Below are positions 1 to 11,720 of a stretch of 64,000 bases of DNA, piece by piece (within the stretch, counting starts at the first letter, position 1; every line of letters starts with the position of its first letter). The notes beneath the pieces are model-generated. The model was not told the origin of the DNA, ran no database searches, and saw only the letters and a list, made by a program, of their open reading frames with translations. The DNA comes from Platerodrilus igneus (taxonomy: Eukaryota > Arthropoda > Insecta > Coleoptera > Lycidae), in NCBI GenBank assembly GCA_036346225.1, contig JARFIW010001670.1, positions 6,634,001-6,698,000 on the forward strand, read 5' to 3'. Made by a program: the position numbers and the translations under genes.

Positions 1-300
1 TTTGTGGTGTGTTCGGTGGTTTTTTTGGGCTTGCAAGTATGAAATTCGGTCCAACAGAGTCCAGTCATTGTAGTTAAGCGTGGCGGATAATGTTAGATGG
101 AGTTGTAGGAGTTCTTTAGAAATATTGTCTATTTCTTTTCGAGTGTTGGAAATTCGTTCGCGAAGGAGTGAGAATTTTTTGGCTGGAATATGTTTTAATG
201 TGGTATTTTATTTTAAGGAAATTTGGAACTATGTCAGAAGTACGACACCGTACCAAAAAGGTGATGTACAAAGTAATTTTGCTAGTGAGTGTCTAAGGTT
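1..300 (-). mobile_element. Penelope-like element fragment (region before the RT domain), cut by the window edge
   Basis: Read on the minus strand, about 262-200 encodes TFLVRCRTSDIVPNFLKIK. After a one-base frame change, about 190-1 encodes a charged helical stretch containing LLRERISNTRKEIDN and LHLTLSA. This order (FLxRCR...VPxFLKxK, then a LLRxRI...T helix and a short LxL helix) is what I know from the segment preceding the reverse transcriptase of Penelope-like elements (PLEs). The RT would lie to the left of the window. A stop lies just upstream of the block and there is no initiator, so this is a broken copy. The family call rests on remembered motif order, not on a search. Confidence 0.55.
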
Positions 301-354
301 ACTGAAAGTTTTTGTTTTGTTTACAATATCCTCCCCGTAAAGGTTTTTGTGATA

Positions 355-440
355 TTGTCGGAGGCTTTCACGACCGGATTCATTGTAAACCCGGAACCAT
401 AAATATTTATAATGACTCCGGCCGTGAAAGCCTCCGACAA
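355..440. repeat. 23-bp inverted repeat (hairpin) beside the Penelope-like fragment
   Basis: The arms at 355-377 and 418-440 are reverse complements with one mismatch (TTGTCGGAGGCTTTCACG core), separated by a 40-bp AT-rich loop containing AAATATTTATA. It lies about 50 bp upstream of the PLE coding trace in that strand's sense, where PLE terminal repeats would be expected. I looked for the hammerhead ribozyme core (CTGATGA plus GAAA) and did not find it on either strand. It could instead be the end of an unrelated fold-back element. Confidence 0.6.
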
Positions 441-747
441 TAATTTACTTTTGGCTCCATGGAATTCTTTAGCCACTCGAAGGCATAACTGTAAGTCATA
501 GTTTATTAGGAATTGTTTTTTGTGGCATTTATGCCTGATGTTTGTTACGTAAAATATAATTATAAGATTACACAACGTCCGCTTTTAACTAAAGTATAGT
601 GCTAAATTATTAGATGTATAAAACCTGGGCATTGTAAGTTTTAATTGAAAATTTGAAATTTGTAAACTATAGCATTGAGTCATCAAGGTTATGGTTAAAT
701 GTGAACTGACTATCAAATTTTACAATTTTATGTGTATTTGTTCACAG

Positions 748-780
748 GAATATTATTACGTTGCTGATTTTGAAATTGAT
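748..780 (+). CDS. Candidate 33-nt internal exon of an unidentified host gene
   Basis: A pyrimidine/T-rich tract ending TTGTTCACAG (to 747) is followed by 33 nt open in phase 0 (EYYYVADFEID), then an optimal donor GTAAGT at 781-786. The length is a multiple of three, so inclusion would keep frame. I do not recognise the peptide. The evidence is splice-site quality only, and such pairs can occur by chance in AT-rich DNA. A second candidate lies at 1643. Confidence 0.35.
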
Positions 781-1642
781 GTAAGTAATTTCAAAATTTG
801 GTATATGCCCCTGTTTATAGGAATAATGAAATGACGTATTGAAATAGATTTAGCTGACGCAGTGAACGGAAATTTGTTATTTTCTTCATGTGAACATATC
901 GGTAGCATTTTGTAAAAAGAACTCCATTTCATCAAGAGGTCAGCGAATTTAAAATCCTCAAGAATACTCGTTTTCTAGGGAATTCTCACTAAACTAAGAT
1001 AGATTGGCGCCCACAAGTTTGACAGTGTTGAAAGACATTCAAGGTAACTGCAGCTTTGTTCAATTTCTTTAATTGTTTATATAGGAATCTACTCACACAT
1101 CATTGTAGTTAGTCGGTGCTCCCTTATTTTGTTCCTGGGAAATTTCAAATTTAAGGATTTAACGCTTTATTCGCCCGTAGCATATTCAGTTGTGCAGTTC
1201 TTGAATTTTTTGGGCAGGGTTGTGCAAACTACCGATTTTAAATAACACCAAAGAAACAGCGGTGTTAAATGTCGAGGTATAATCAGCCATTCTGGCAAAC
1301 TCTACCAATCCATTTATTAGAATATCTTGGATGAAGCCAATTTCAGACATGCGTAATGAGGAGGAATCCCATCCTTGTTTCCCTTGTTTTGGTAATATGG
1401 TTTAGTGCTGTAAAACAATTTGAAAATTATGCATTTAAAATTAATGTTTTGTGCGTCATCATAGTGTTTGGCAAAAGAAAACTGTATCAGCGGCAAATTA
1501 TAGAAAACAATTTATATATTTCATTAACATTAAATTTATGTTCACATATATCACCTGATTGACATTTAACGCATATTGCATTTAAAATACAGTCAATATG
1601 GGATAGTGTTTTCAAAAGTGTTTAATCTTGTTTCTTTTTTAG

Positions 1643-1752
1643 TCACACAGCACTCCACCATTGTATCAGCTATGTAACATCCTCCTTTCGGTGTTCCCCC
1701 TATACAACTTCAGAAATTTGATAGCGCTCTGGTTAATGAAATATTTCTCGAG
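1643..1752 (+). CDS. Weak candidate 110-nt exon
   Basis: The acceptor TTTCTTTTTTAG ends at 1642 after a good polypyrimidine tract. The next 36 codons are open in the phase left by the 748-780 candidate. They begin SHSTPPLYQLC, followed by a hydrophobic stretch. A usable donor, GTAAAC, starts at 1753. The peptide is unknown to me and the donor is only moderate. Confidence 0.22.
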
Positions 1753-1834
1753 GTAAACTGACCTCTTGCTTCAATCTATGGGAGGGACTACTAAAGGAGA
1801 GTTCTTCAGAAGAAATACGAATACAACTTCAATC

Positions 1835-3500
1835 TTGAAATCGCGGCGTGGAAGGTTATGAGTCTTAAACAATGCTTCTAGGTTAGAAAATTTAATACGC
1901 TGAGATAAGTATGTTAAAGAAAGGATATTGTGTAAAGTGAGGTTAGGATTATATGATAATTTCTATAGCATCGAGTCAAGTTGGGGGAGGAGTAACTTTA
2001 CGATGAACAGCAAGATAAGACAAGTAGATTTTTATAAACAAATAATGAGATGTTTTTAATTAGGAATATATCGAAGCCGACACCAGTTACAATATTGTCT
2101 GTTTAATGTTAATGAGGAGCGTGTTTATGAAGAAATACCAGAATCGAACAAATACTTTACAGGAGATAAAAAATTTGATAACAATGGGAGATTGAAATGT
2201 TAGTCTTCAAAGAAAAAGAGGCTCAAATTGTAAGGGTATAGGGAAAAATCGACACAAAAGATTATATACTTGTAAGAATTTAGGAAACATAGATATACAT
2301 GAGATTGATTAAATTATGGCGAACCAATACTATAGAAATCAAAGAAAATACTGTAAAGCGTATCCAGGAGCACGTGTAGGTAGTGATCACAGCTTAGTTT
2401 CAAAGACTTGACGAAAAGATTATGACCAAAGAAGTGGAACTTAGAGAAACTGCAAGAAACAGAATAAGACAAAATTACAGATCTATAGTGCTAGCGGCCT
2501 TAATAACGAAGGAAATGCAAAATATTTAAAGGAATAGAGAGTAAGTATTATATAAGACATTGTACATCAACAAAATTAAACGTTGACTGAATCAAACTAT
2601 TTTTTTTGCAAATCTTGAATAAAAGAGACGGATGAACGAGGAAATATAAGATATCTTAAAAATGAGCTGGAGAGTATAATGTATTAATAACTCGAAATAA
2701 AATAAATGGGAAATCTAGAACAGTCAAGGAAAAATGATTGACAATAGGTGCGTTAAAGATTGACATACTAAGAAAAGAAGGGGGTAAAGTGGATGAGAAA
2801 AAAAGGTGCTTTTTAAATCGGATGCGGATAATAAAAAATTTTTATATCGGGAAAACAGTAGAAACGAATGGCGTACCCGCGAAATACACTCTTAGAAGAA
2901 ATAACTCAAGATACTATTTAAACCGGTTAGGTTGCTATTTGAAATTGGAGAAACACGGTCAGGGTTTACGAATAGTGCTCTTGTAATGATACCGAAGAGA
3001 GCTAAGGCACACAGATGATATTACCGAGCAATTACCTTGACATTACATGCATCAAAAATTTTAACGCGCATTCTTTATTGAAGAATAGAAACTAAAGTGC
3101 TAGGCGAGTTAGAAAAACCAATTTGCTTTTAGAAACAGTTAGGACAGAAGAGAAATTTTATTGTTTACAATTACCAATAAAAGGTAGAATAAAGAATAAT
3201 AAACCGACAACACGGTCTTTGTAGCAAATACCCGTTAACGCTGAATGGAATAAGGTGTTTGAGATGTTGCAAAAAAATATATATAAAGCAGTGTAATTGC
3301 GAACATCTACAAAAAAAATAATACCTAATCACAGATGCTCAATAAGAGGAGCAAACATAAAGAAATGTATCAGGCGGAGCTATTTTTATATCTCTTGTAT
3401 TTCAATTTTTTATGTAGAGCACCCGATTAGGATAACCACAAAACAAGTGAATACCGTACTAAACATGCAACGCAAAAACATGAATGTTTAAGATTTGCTG
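1835..3500 (+). mobile_element. Very old RTE-like non-LTR retrotransposon copy (endonuclease and RT fossil)
   Basis: Scattered translated blocks in changing frames line up, in order, with the better-preserved RTE-like copies at 38-45 kb. About 1845 gives AAWKVMSL (AAWNVR endonuclease start). About 2330-2400 gives RNQRKYCKAYPG followed by GSDHSLV (the SDH motif closing the APE endonuclease). About 2980-3080 gives VMIPKRAK and ITLTLHASKILTRIL (start of the reverse transcriptase). Stops and frame changes fill the copy, so it is long dead. It shows that this family has been active here over a long time. Open frames of 60-80 codons inside it are remnants, not genes. Confidence 0.6.
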
Positions 3501-3916
3501 TTCGTCAATCACATAATCAATCTAGAAAATATGTTTATTAGTATGGATAAAATAAAAGTAGCGGCACGCAGTAGAGATAATAAAATGAACCGTTTCAATA
3601 TACAAACAGGACAGGACAGTTAAAGAATTTTGTTATTTGCAATTTAGAATTACAATAAATGGGAGAAGTAAAACTGATTTAAAATACAGAATTGCGCTGG
3701 CAAAGAAAGCACTCTTCCACAATATGTCTCGCATTTTGTGCAATTTTTCCCATCTGCCTTTTATTCCATTATCAGTGGCACCAGCCCTAGATGTTGCAAG
3801 CGATGGCTTATAAGTCCGTTATTTCTCTTTACTGTTTTTTTCAAATAGATCGTTGTTCACCTTATCTTTTTAGTACTTTGTCCTGTCTAATTAAATTTCA
3901 ATATTTTCTAACGCAA

Positions 3917-3996
3917 CATTCAAAAGGCTCCAACGTTTTTCTTCTCTGTTTCTTCCATAGTCCATACTTCACAACCATACATACAATACCTCATAT
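3917..3996 (-). pseudogene. Fragment of a non-LTR RT C-terminal region
   Basis: The minus strand reads YCMYGCEVWTMEETEKKNVGAF. The YG-(S/C)E-xWT...E...AFE pattern is found after the RT core of RTE-like elements; the copy at 29-30 kb has YGSETWTIKE in the same place. Only this stretch is recognisable. Its opposite orientation to the fossil ending near 3500 makes it a separate insertion or an inverted piece. Confidence 0.45.
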
Positions 3997-4127
3997 GTTC
4001 TATAGATACACGGAACAAATTGTTTAAACCATTTGTATGACGTGTTGCATTGTGTGATCATGAAGTATGTGCTATGGGAGAAACAAAGAAAAAAAAGTTA
4101 GCCAAGAGCGAGTGGAGCTTGCACTCT

Positions 4128-4781
4128 TAGGGTTCCGTACCAATACTACAGTGAGCAATCAATAAACCAAATTAAGTTGCTTTTATTTTTTATGTATATT
4201 TAAATCTTATCCAAATTTGATTGTGATAACTGAAAAATGAATATATTGTCCCATATTGTATTGGTACATTAGTAAATACGTTGTCTATTACCGTGTTTAA
4301 AAAAATTTTTTCTAGCAACTATTACACTGTCAAAAAAACATGCAGTTTTCCGATAATCTATGACTCAATAGCTACTATCCCTATTAAAATCAAAATTTTA
4401 GCTTTGAAAATGTAGGAGAACAGGGGGGGGGAACGGTCATTTTTGGCACATTTTGAGCTATATCATGAAGACTACTTTACCGAAAATTATAAAAAAAATA
4501 TTTTTAGAAGCCTTTTAGAATCCCATTTCAAATGATAGCTCACACGATATATTTGTTAAAACTTTTTTCTTTTGACCGAATTAACCCCCACCATTTTATT
4601 CTAAAAATATTTTTTTCCTCTTTTTTGTCTGTCGATATATGTGCGCATCATAAAGACCTAGCATTGTGCCAAATTTCTAATTCCTACGTTACATAGTTTT
4701 CGAGAAAACCCTCTGTGACAGACGGATGGACGGACACGACAGTGATCTTATAAAAGTTACGTTATAAGGTACGGAATCCTA
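4128..4781. mobile_element. 650-bp TA-flanked inverted-repeat element (Tc1/mariner-type MITE)
   Basis: Terminal inverted repeats GGGTTCCGTACC (4130-4141) and GGTACGGAATCC (4768-4779) differ at one position. Each is flanked by TA (4128-4129 and 4780-4781), the target duplication of Tc1/mariner transposons. The interior is AT-rich and has a CGGATGGACGGAC-type run near the right end. I see no transposase, so it is non-autonomous. From memory, elements with TTAGGGTTCCGTA ends are common in insects, but I cannot check the family here. Confidence 0.65.
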
Positions 4782-4949
4782 AAAACTTGATGCTTTTGAA
4801 ATTTTGTATTAGAACATGTCTAATGAGTAAAGAGAATTGAGGAACAACGATTTATTTTGAGAAAAATAGTAAATAGAAGTAATGGATTTATAGGTCATCG
4901 TTTACGACATCAAGACTAGTATCACACTAATCATGAAGAAAGGCAGATG

Positions 4950-5535
4950 TAAAAACTGCACACGTGTCAAGCGGTGCAAGGATATTATAAAAAAAACCAC
5001 GGTCGTTCAAATTATGTACATAATATCGCAGCAGGTGACGAATATCATACGAGCCTGAAATTGTAAGAATGTTCCATAAAGTTGTTGCCTGTTTCTTCGA
5101 AAAAACTGATAATATTGCAATTGTTATATTAGAATATCGCAGGGCATTTAATGCTGAGCAGTATACTACAATTTCTTTGCCGGAAGTGATCGCTGAACTT
5201 AGAACATGCAACGTAGCCGACCAATCATTGTTCATCATGACAATGCAAGCGCGCGCTCAGCACTACGAATTGTCGAGTTTTTGACCTGTAACAACATCGA
5301 AATAATGACTCATTGTCCACACCCGTTGGACTTATAGCTCAATGACTTCTTCTTAACAAAAAAAATGTGCCGCGAGCGTTTTTCATGACCTGAAAAGGTC
5401 GTCTAGGTATTTAATTTTCGGAGCTACCTCGTTTAGAGAGGAAAGAACTGCTTTGAAAGTTGATTTTATGGAATGCAAAAGTGTAGTTATTCATGAAAAG
5501 GGAAAATTTGTAGACGCAACCAAGCGATGTACATA
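4950..5535 (+). pseudogene. mariner transposase relic
   Basis: The C-terminal two-thirds of a mariner-type DDD transposase can be followed through several frames. RVKRCKDIIKK (about 4965) leads to AAGDEYH at the first catalytic aspartate. Next come VACFFEKTDNIA and EQYTTISLPEVIAELR (5080-5205), then HHDNASARSA (second aspartate) and HCPHPLDL-stop-LNDFF (third aspartate, the 34-residue spacing region). The tail CRERFS...ECKSVVIHEKGKFVD ends near 5520. The family acts by cut-and-paste at TA. This copy has frameshifts and in-frame stops. I did not find its terminal repeats. Confidence 0.85.
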
Positions 5536-6798
5536 ACGTTATGTTTTATGTATATTTTCCGCGAATTTTTGCAGTGACCCCGTATTTGTTCGCGGCGCGG
5601 TGCTTTATGTAGGATTCGAACCAAGATGTTTTAGCTTTTCATATACTATTCTTCAGAGCACAATTAGTTGTTTATGTATTAGAGAACTTGGGAAAATTAA
5701 GGTAATCTCATTTTGCACAAACACGGGTGCTTTGCAAGAAGGCTTAGAAACTTTTGATGTTTTTAGGGATAATTTTCATTATAGGAGGCTTGAGACGTAT
5801 TTTCTGAGTGCTGAAAGCTTTTTTATATGTAAATGCAGTTCTAATCTTGACATTTCTTGAATACTTTTTGGCTTTGTAATAACTAATTAGCAGCTTTCAT
5901 ATCAGTCCTATTATTCTGCAAGCAATGTGCGATAATTTCGACAACTGAATGGATACGGAATGCAAAGAACTAGTTGATGTGCACAAGGTGTAGGTATTGA
6001 CAGATCTGGTCTCAATAGTTGTAAATTGCAGTTCGTACCCGACACGTAACGTCCGCTACTCCGTATAATAGGGGGACTCTGGCATGTAAGAACATACAAA
6101 ACGCATTAGATCTACCGCGCGAACACCTAACAAAGAGTTGATCGTTACAGCTAACGACACTCGATAAGAACACAGTAGTCGCGTTTTACAGATAAACAGT
6201 TCGAAATAACGACGACTTTTTGTTTAGCCCACACAGAATTTAGGAATCATCATTATTTTGACGATGTTAATACGGGTGGTCGGTATGGCGCATCGCTTTG
6301 CAACGATATTTGCAAAATGCTAAAAATGTCTCTTTATTACCGAGCTCTAATGATACAAGTTGATGAAGAATTTAAAACGAGTGAACAGTTTTAACAGTTC
6401 ACCGACTTAAAATTGAATAAATGATGGCAATGAACGCTTGTCGCATTTTACTTGAGCCCCGATTAGAAAACAATTAGATTGCGATAATACAATTATTATT
6501 CCGTAATTTTCTACAGATAATACTCTATAAGCACGCTTTTTTTCTTTTTCGTTAGGTCTGACACATTATTTTAAGGATACCATCAATTTATTCTATTTGG
6601 TTTGGAAATAATTGCCTGAATGTAAACAAAACACCTTCGAAATAAGCTACCTGAACAGTGAGATTCATACAATGATATTAGTCGTTCGAGCTCGACACGC
6701 AAAGCCAAATTCCAAACGTATAAAAGGTCATGAACAGCTAGTCATACAAGTCGAAACTTTTAGAATTGTACTGTATATGAAATTTGTGAAGTACTTAC
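5536..6798. other. AT-rich stretch with no recognised feature
   Basis: Several open frames of 60-117 codons occur, including one of 117 codons at 6612-6965 on the plus strand. They are low in conserved motifs and overlap a better minus-strand exon candidate at the right end. I see no splice-bounded coding segment, tRNA or element terminus. Confidence 0.4.
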
Positions 6799-7093
6799 GC
6801 GTTTGTGAAAGCTCTGGTAAGAATACGAAATTAGCGAAAGTGCGACTTTCAGAAGATGTAAGGTTTTCTTTGCGTTGCTTCTCATTCGCTTTAGATCTCT
6901 CAAACAAAAACAGTGAACTTCCTTGTTTAATCTATGCTTGGACGGGTTTCCATTTTTATTATTGATGTTACATACCCATACTTTAAAGGGTTTCTTAGAT
7001 TTTCTTTGTGGTTGTTTTTCTACTTTGAAATGTCGATTTTTGTGGTTTAAGATCGCTCTTCGCACTGTACCGTAACCAGCACTCACTCCATCG
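6799..7093 (-). CDS. Candidate 295-nt exon on the minus strand, unknown product
   Basis: The minus-strand acceptor TTTTTATTTAG lies just before 7093 and an optimal donor GTAAGT follows 6799. Between them 98 codons are open after one leading base. The product starts DGVSAGYGTVRRAI, which has the look of a small helix-turn-helix, and is then rich in Lys and Arg (KNRHFKVEKQPQRKSKK) with several cysteines. I do not recognise a family. It could be a host exon or a piece of an unrecognised transposase. Confidence 0.3.
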
Positions 7094-7744
7094 CTAAATA
7101 AAAATTAGATAAAGTATTCTGAAAACCATTTGCAAATGGATTTTACGATTTTGTGAAATACAGAAGTTTGACAATTAACTACAGCTCATTTATCCGGCAT
7201 GTCCAATAACTCAGACGGCTGGCGCGGGTATGCAAACAAGTATTGGAGACTGTTGCAAGCTTACTTTCATAACAGCGTAGGGCCCTGGCTATAATTTAAA
7301 TTTGTATTCTGCTAAGAAGCTTCTGTTTTACATTTTAATAAGATAACTAAAACAGGACAGCGAACAACCTGGAAAACTGAGAAAAGCTGTTACGAAATTT
7401 CATTTTTCTTAAAACTCGCAGGAGATCTGGGTCAATCTTAATCAAAATTCTAGAAAATGTGGATTTAATGTTTTTGCTCCATTTTTACGATAATAATAGA
7501 TTATTGTGTGTCTCTACTAATCGTTTACTCGCTCGTACCGAAGTGGGTGCCTCTGTGTATTGCATACTGGATAATGCTAAATAACTAGAATCCTATAGGC
7601 AGTTGAACTATAAGTAGGTCTTTTGGATATAAAACGTAGACAAACCGGTATAATAATTAACTGCAACATTTCCAAACGGCTCTACTTGTAGCTAACTGAC
7701 AAAGAATGTTTTTTAAGAATACGTCAACGCAACGGAAAACTATA

Positions 7745-8410
7745 AGAAAGTCTAAAAGTGAGTACTTTTCTAAATTGCTACTAAAATACAACATCGATGT
7801 AGCTTTCATATAAGAAACGCATGCTAGCGACGAGTCCCAGCTGCAAAAGAGAAGAAAGAGGGATATAAACTATAGGCGCCACACCGTGTGGTCAGTGTAG
7901 TCCTCCCATCTATGCACCCGTCTCCAACTCCGAATGCAACGATACCTGCACTACTATCATCATACTTTCGAGAATAACAGCATTGAAGGTATATAAACCT
8001 CCAGCAACTTTGTGGACCAACCACATTACCTAAAAGTACAGACCAAATTATGTATGCGGAGGATTTAAATAGACATCACACCTACTGGAGATACCGACAG
8101 AGCAACAAAAGCAATCTGAAGCTGGTACAATGGGCTGTAGTTGGAAACATAACTCGATTTTCATCGTCAACCAAAAGCATGCTCTTTGATTATGTCATAC
8201 CATGCATGTGGAAATCCTGACTTGTGTTTTGTATCTGCTGCAAGACAAAATTCTACCTGCCAGCCGCTCAGTACTCATCAACAACCTTTACACATAGTCA
8301 GTACTGCCTTGTAGGTGAAATAATGGGAACGCAATGTAGCAGTGATCCGGTGCTAAGCCTATCCTACATGGAGCTTCGTCAATGTCAACCGGACAAATTT
8401 GCTTTTGAAC
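7745..8410 (+). pseudogene. Non-LTR retrotransposon APE endonuclease relic
   Basis: Successive blocks match the order of an APE-type endonuclease. SKSEYFSKLLLKYNIDVAFI is followed by a stop and ETHASDESQLQKR (Asp-Val...ETH core, 7747-7850). VYKPPATLW follows near 7990. EDLNRHHTYWRY (8065) fills the GDFNxHH...W position but has a Glu at the usual Gly-Asp. PDLCFVSAA follows at about 8220. Frame changes and stops show decay. From memory, the YKPPAT...NRHH...PDLCFV style belongs to a pol family common in hemimetabolous insects. I do not assign the clade, and no RT part follows. Confidence 0.7.
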
Positions 8411-8540
8411 TATAAAATTTGCCTCCCAATAATATAAAACTATCATAAATTCATAAAAATGGCTATATCAATTGCTAGGATGCTCACACCAAAAAGACTA
8501 CGAAAAGAATATATATTTTATATATTTGTCGCGGTTTCAG

Positions 8541-8606
8541 GAAAATGTGTAGATTAGCTCAGATTAGGAAACAATGGAGATACGCGTCTAGCCAGTTCCA
8601 GTACAT
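8541..8606 (+). pseudogene. RTE-like 3'-terminal coding scrap
   Basis: The plus strand reads NVCRLAQIRKQWRYASSQF. It matches the last 20 or so residues of the RTE-like protein seen at 38.1 kb (EMCRLARTINQWKYASNQ) and 30.3 kb (LFRLAQNRKEFRAASNRL). A short 3' piece is the normal product of 5'-truncated target-primed insertion. Confidence 0.6.
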
Positions 8607-10609
8607 AATAAAAAAGTTTTACATTCAATTTGAATATGCCCTCGTGGCTGAATTTGAGTCACTTGCCATTAATTCTTTTTTAGTTTGTATTAATTTAAGA
8701 CTCATTAAACGTACTTATCCTTTAATATACAGGGTGTCCTGAAAATTCGTGTACAACGTAAGAACAGAGATTCTTGGCTCGAAATAGAACGATTTGAGCC
8801 AACTTACCTATTATACAAGTTGCTTCATTTAGCCGCTAGAGTTAGGATATACGTGTGGTCGTCTTTATGCCTCTTTTTATTTTTAATTATAACCTCTATT
8901 TTAAAATTTTTAGAGATACCTTTTCTTATATGCCTCGACAGCTTGGTCCAATTCACACAGAGCACACGCCGATTCGACAACAAAGACTGTTTAATCCCTC
9001 TTTTACTTTTGCTCCTTTCTATTTGAATGATATAAACGAAACAAACCAAAATTTGTATAATGATCAAAAATATGTACACTTTATAGTTTAATAACTTTGA
9101 TACTTTGATCTGATATTCATAAAATTAACCCCTGAATCAAAATAATAATATCTATCTGATTATGCCAAAATTATAACTCCCTTAAAGCCAGCAAAAATAC
9201 CACTGTCTTGTATTAGAAGCACTTTTGAACGTTCAAATGACCTTCTTTCTCTCAACATAAATTTTCAAAAGACTTTTGAAGACTCTTCACAAATTAAATA
9301 CTTCAATATATAAAAATTGTAAGTGTTAAAAATTGAAATAAAGCCTTATACTAATGAATAATACTTTTATCTCTGACCAGCGTTCTCCCTGCTTGGAACT
9401 GCCTCTGCATGTGGTTGGTCAGCACCCCTGGATTATTTTTATTTAAGTTCTCTTGCGTATTGTGTAGTACAGCTTTGCCTAGTGTATAACCCTTTATCGA
9501 TTAATTTTCTTTTCGATGCTCAGATACCAATGTTTAGACTTAAATTCGTTTCTTAAATTCGTTCACCTTGTAATTTATGTAGATTTACCCAGAGTATATT
9601 TAGAATATATTTAAAATGTACTTAGTGGATATTTAGAGTATATCTCTAGAGTATTCTTAGAGCATAATTAGAGTATATTTAGAGAATAATTAGAGCCCTA
9701 AATTATTAAACATTAATATTAGGTTTAATTAATAATTATTACTTATGTATTTCACAGTAAACGGCAAATATAATACTTATTGGCACTTGAATTATCACGA
9801 ATTTTAAAATCTTTCAATCACTAAATAATTATTTAAATTTTTTCTATTTTCACTCGCGTGATATTCGGCTTTGAATTGGTATAGTTTGTGCCTTGGCCGA
9901 AGATTGTTTACTAAGTCTGTGTTCTACATAAAGACTCCTCCTACCACCTGTGCTATTGGTTTTACTCGCACATTCTGTTAATTGAGGCGTTGTACTCTGC
10001 CTTTATCATTGCAGCCTTCGGACTTTTTATAAATTTTACCATCCAGACCCGTGTCGAAATGATGTGAATTCGCACGTAGGCACGTATTTTGCATAGTGTA
10101 TTTCTCTAAAATTCCAACTTTTACCTTCGTTTAAGTCGCGTCCTCTTATTTATATTTGCTATTGTTCAAATTTTATCGTGTAGCCAAACATGTGTTATTT
10201 GTTATTTAGTACTCCAAAATCTGTTGGATTTTATGAATACAATGTTGTTGGTCACGTATTAATGTTTCTATGATGACGTATTTGAATGCGTTTGTTTATT
10301 TATGCGTTAATATTTTGAATGAGATTTGTTTATAGCTAGCATATCAGGTTATTTCCTTTTATTAATTGTATATTTATTTCAATAAAACTCGTTACGTTTA
10401 ATACGTTATTCCTGCGTATTTTTTTCCAATTTTATGCTTGCATATTTAATTTAAAATGCATTATACGCCGTACAAGTTGTTTATCTTACTAATTATGATG
10501 TGATTTTTGAAGAACCAGCTTCCTTTCATGAATTAAAGTTAGTTGTGATTTATATACAGCGTGCTCGTTATTGGCTTTTTGCTTAATTGTCGAATTACTC
10601 CCATTTTAC
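8607..10609. other. AT-rich stretch, mostly without recognised features
   Basis: TACAGGGTGTCC at 8728-8739 resembles the end of insect DNA transposons, from memory, but I found no matching inverted end. A degenerate tandem repeat lies at 9586-9695, and an AATAAA near 10380 has no linked gene. The open frames overlapping 8820-9091 in several frames are low-complexity AT sequence. Confidence 0.35.
9586..9695. repeat. Degenerate short tandem repeat of the TTAGAGTATAT type
   Basis: Variants of (T)TTAGAGTATAT, TTAGAATATAT and TTAGAGCATAAT recur about every 14-20 bases through this block. Spacing is irregular and copies differ, which suggests an old microsatellite-like expansion. Confidence 0.6.
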
Positions 10610-11720
10610 CTGCTTTCTATTTTGAGCTAACCTACACGTTTCTCTGAAATTCACAATGTCTGCATCTTTCACTATCTGCGTGCTTTAGTCTGATGTAGGC
10701 CAACATCTACCTCTCTTTTGTCCTACATCTGATTGTAATATAACCCGCACTATTCCCCAAAAATACCTTAGAACGTATCCTGTTCTTCTATGTATCCTAT
10801 TTTTTTGTTTTTCACAGATACCTTTATTCCCTTACTCCTTTTATAACCTTTTTGTTATTAACTTTATCTAAATATAGCATTCAGCATTCGGTCACCATCT
10901 GAAATTTAATAACCACTTGTTCAGTCCTTCCATAGACACTAAAATTTTACATTATATTACAACAAAAAATTTTACTAGATTAGATTTTATTGAAGACTTA
11001 TGAATAGAATGGAGAAAGAATCACTAAGCAATCCTCTATGTCTAAATATAAAAGCTAATTTATATAAACCTTACATTCCTATATATAAAAGGTTAAACTA
11101 GTTTCTTCTTTATAACCTGCAAATTTGGTATCCTTTTACTCAATTTTCTTACTTACATTAAAATCACACTTGTTAATTATTTCCTTGTTCTGTTTTATCT
11201 CCTTATCATCTTTTTAATATAGATCTAGTCTTAATTATATTTTATTGTTTCATACATTTTAAACCTACTGCTTGTGATATTACATGTCAATATGACATTT
11301 GACATGTTTTTATTTATCTATTTTAATATTGTTGATGGTAGATTTCATTCTTACAAGTAAGGTTTTACATTTAGCTTTACATTAATATTTTATATTAACT
11401 TTTATACTCTTGTAGGAAACAACACTGAAGATGACTAGTTTATAGTCGAAAGCGCTCTGTTTTTAACGTAATACACGTTGACCATATTCTTTTCAAACTG
11501 TTTCTATTTAACTTTATCTGTCCATGCTATCATCATCATACATCTGAAACATAACATTCCAAAAGGCTTCTTCCTTTTTGTGTCTGCTTCTCCTACTTTC
11601 CTATTTCATAGGCGTACAGTGCTGTGCTCCTCACGTATGCTTCCAACACGTTTGTCCTTGTTTCTGTGTTTGTGTCTTCGAACATAGCCACAACTCTTTT
11701 TTGTTAGATACAGTTCGGTC
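10610..11720 (-). mobile_element. Old RTE-like copy, 3' part, split by about 680 bp
   Basis: At 10620-10680 the minus strand encodes TQIVKDADIVNFRETCRLAQ, the C-terminal block of the RTE-like family. At 11540-11715 it aligns by eye with 38310-38480 of the tandem copy (the pieces around CAAAAGGCTTCTTCC and GTGCTGTGCTCCTCAC). The segment between, about 10820-11500, has no counterpart in the intact family sequence, so it is an insertion. That insert has GAAGATGACTAG...TCGAAAGCG near its right end and I do not identify it. Confidence 0.55.

Noticed and set aside
355..440. Hammerhead ribozyme in the Penelope-associated hairpin
   Set aside because: The CTGATGA and GAAA core elements are missing on both strands.
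5595..5660. tRNA-like T-arm on the minus strand (GGTTCGAATCCTA) with weak acceptor pairing
   Set aside because: No acceptable D arm or anticodon loop could be drawn and the length is short, so it is most likely coincidence.
8820..9091. Three overlapping open frames on both strands
   Set aside because: AT-rich low-complexity composition, no motif, no splice sites and mutual overlap.
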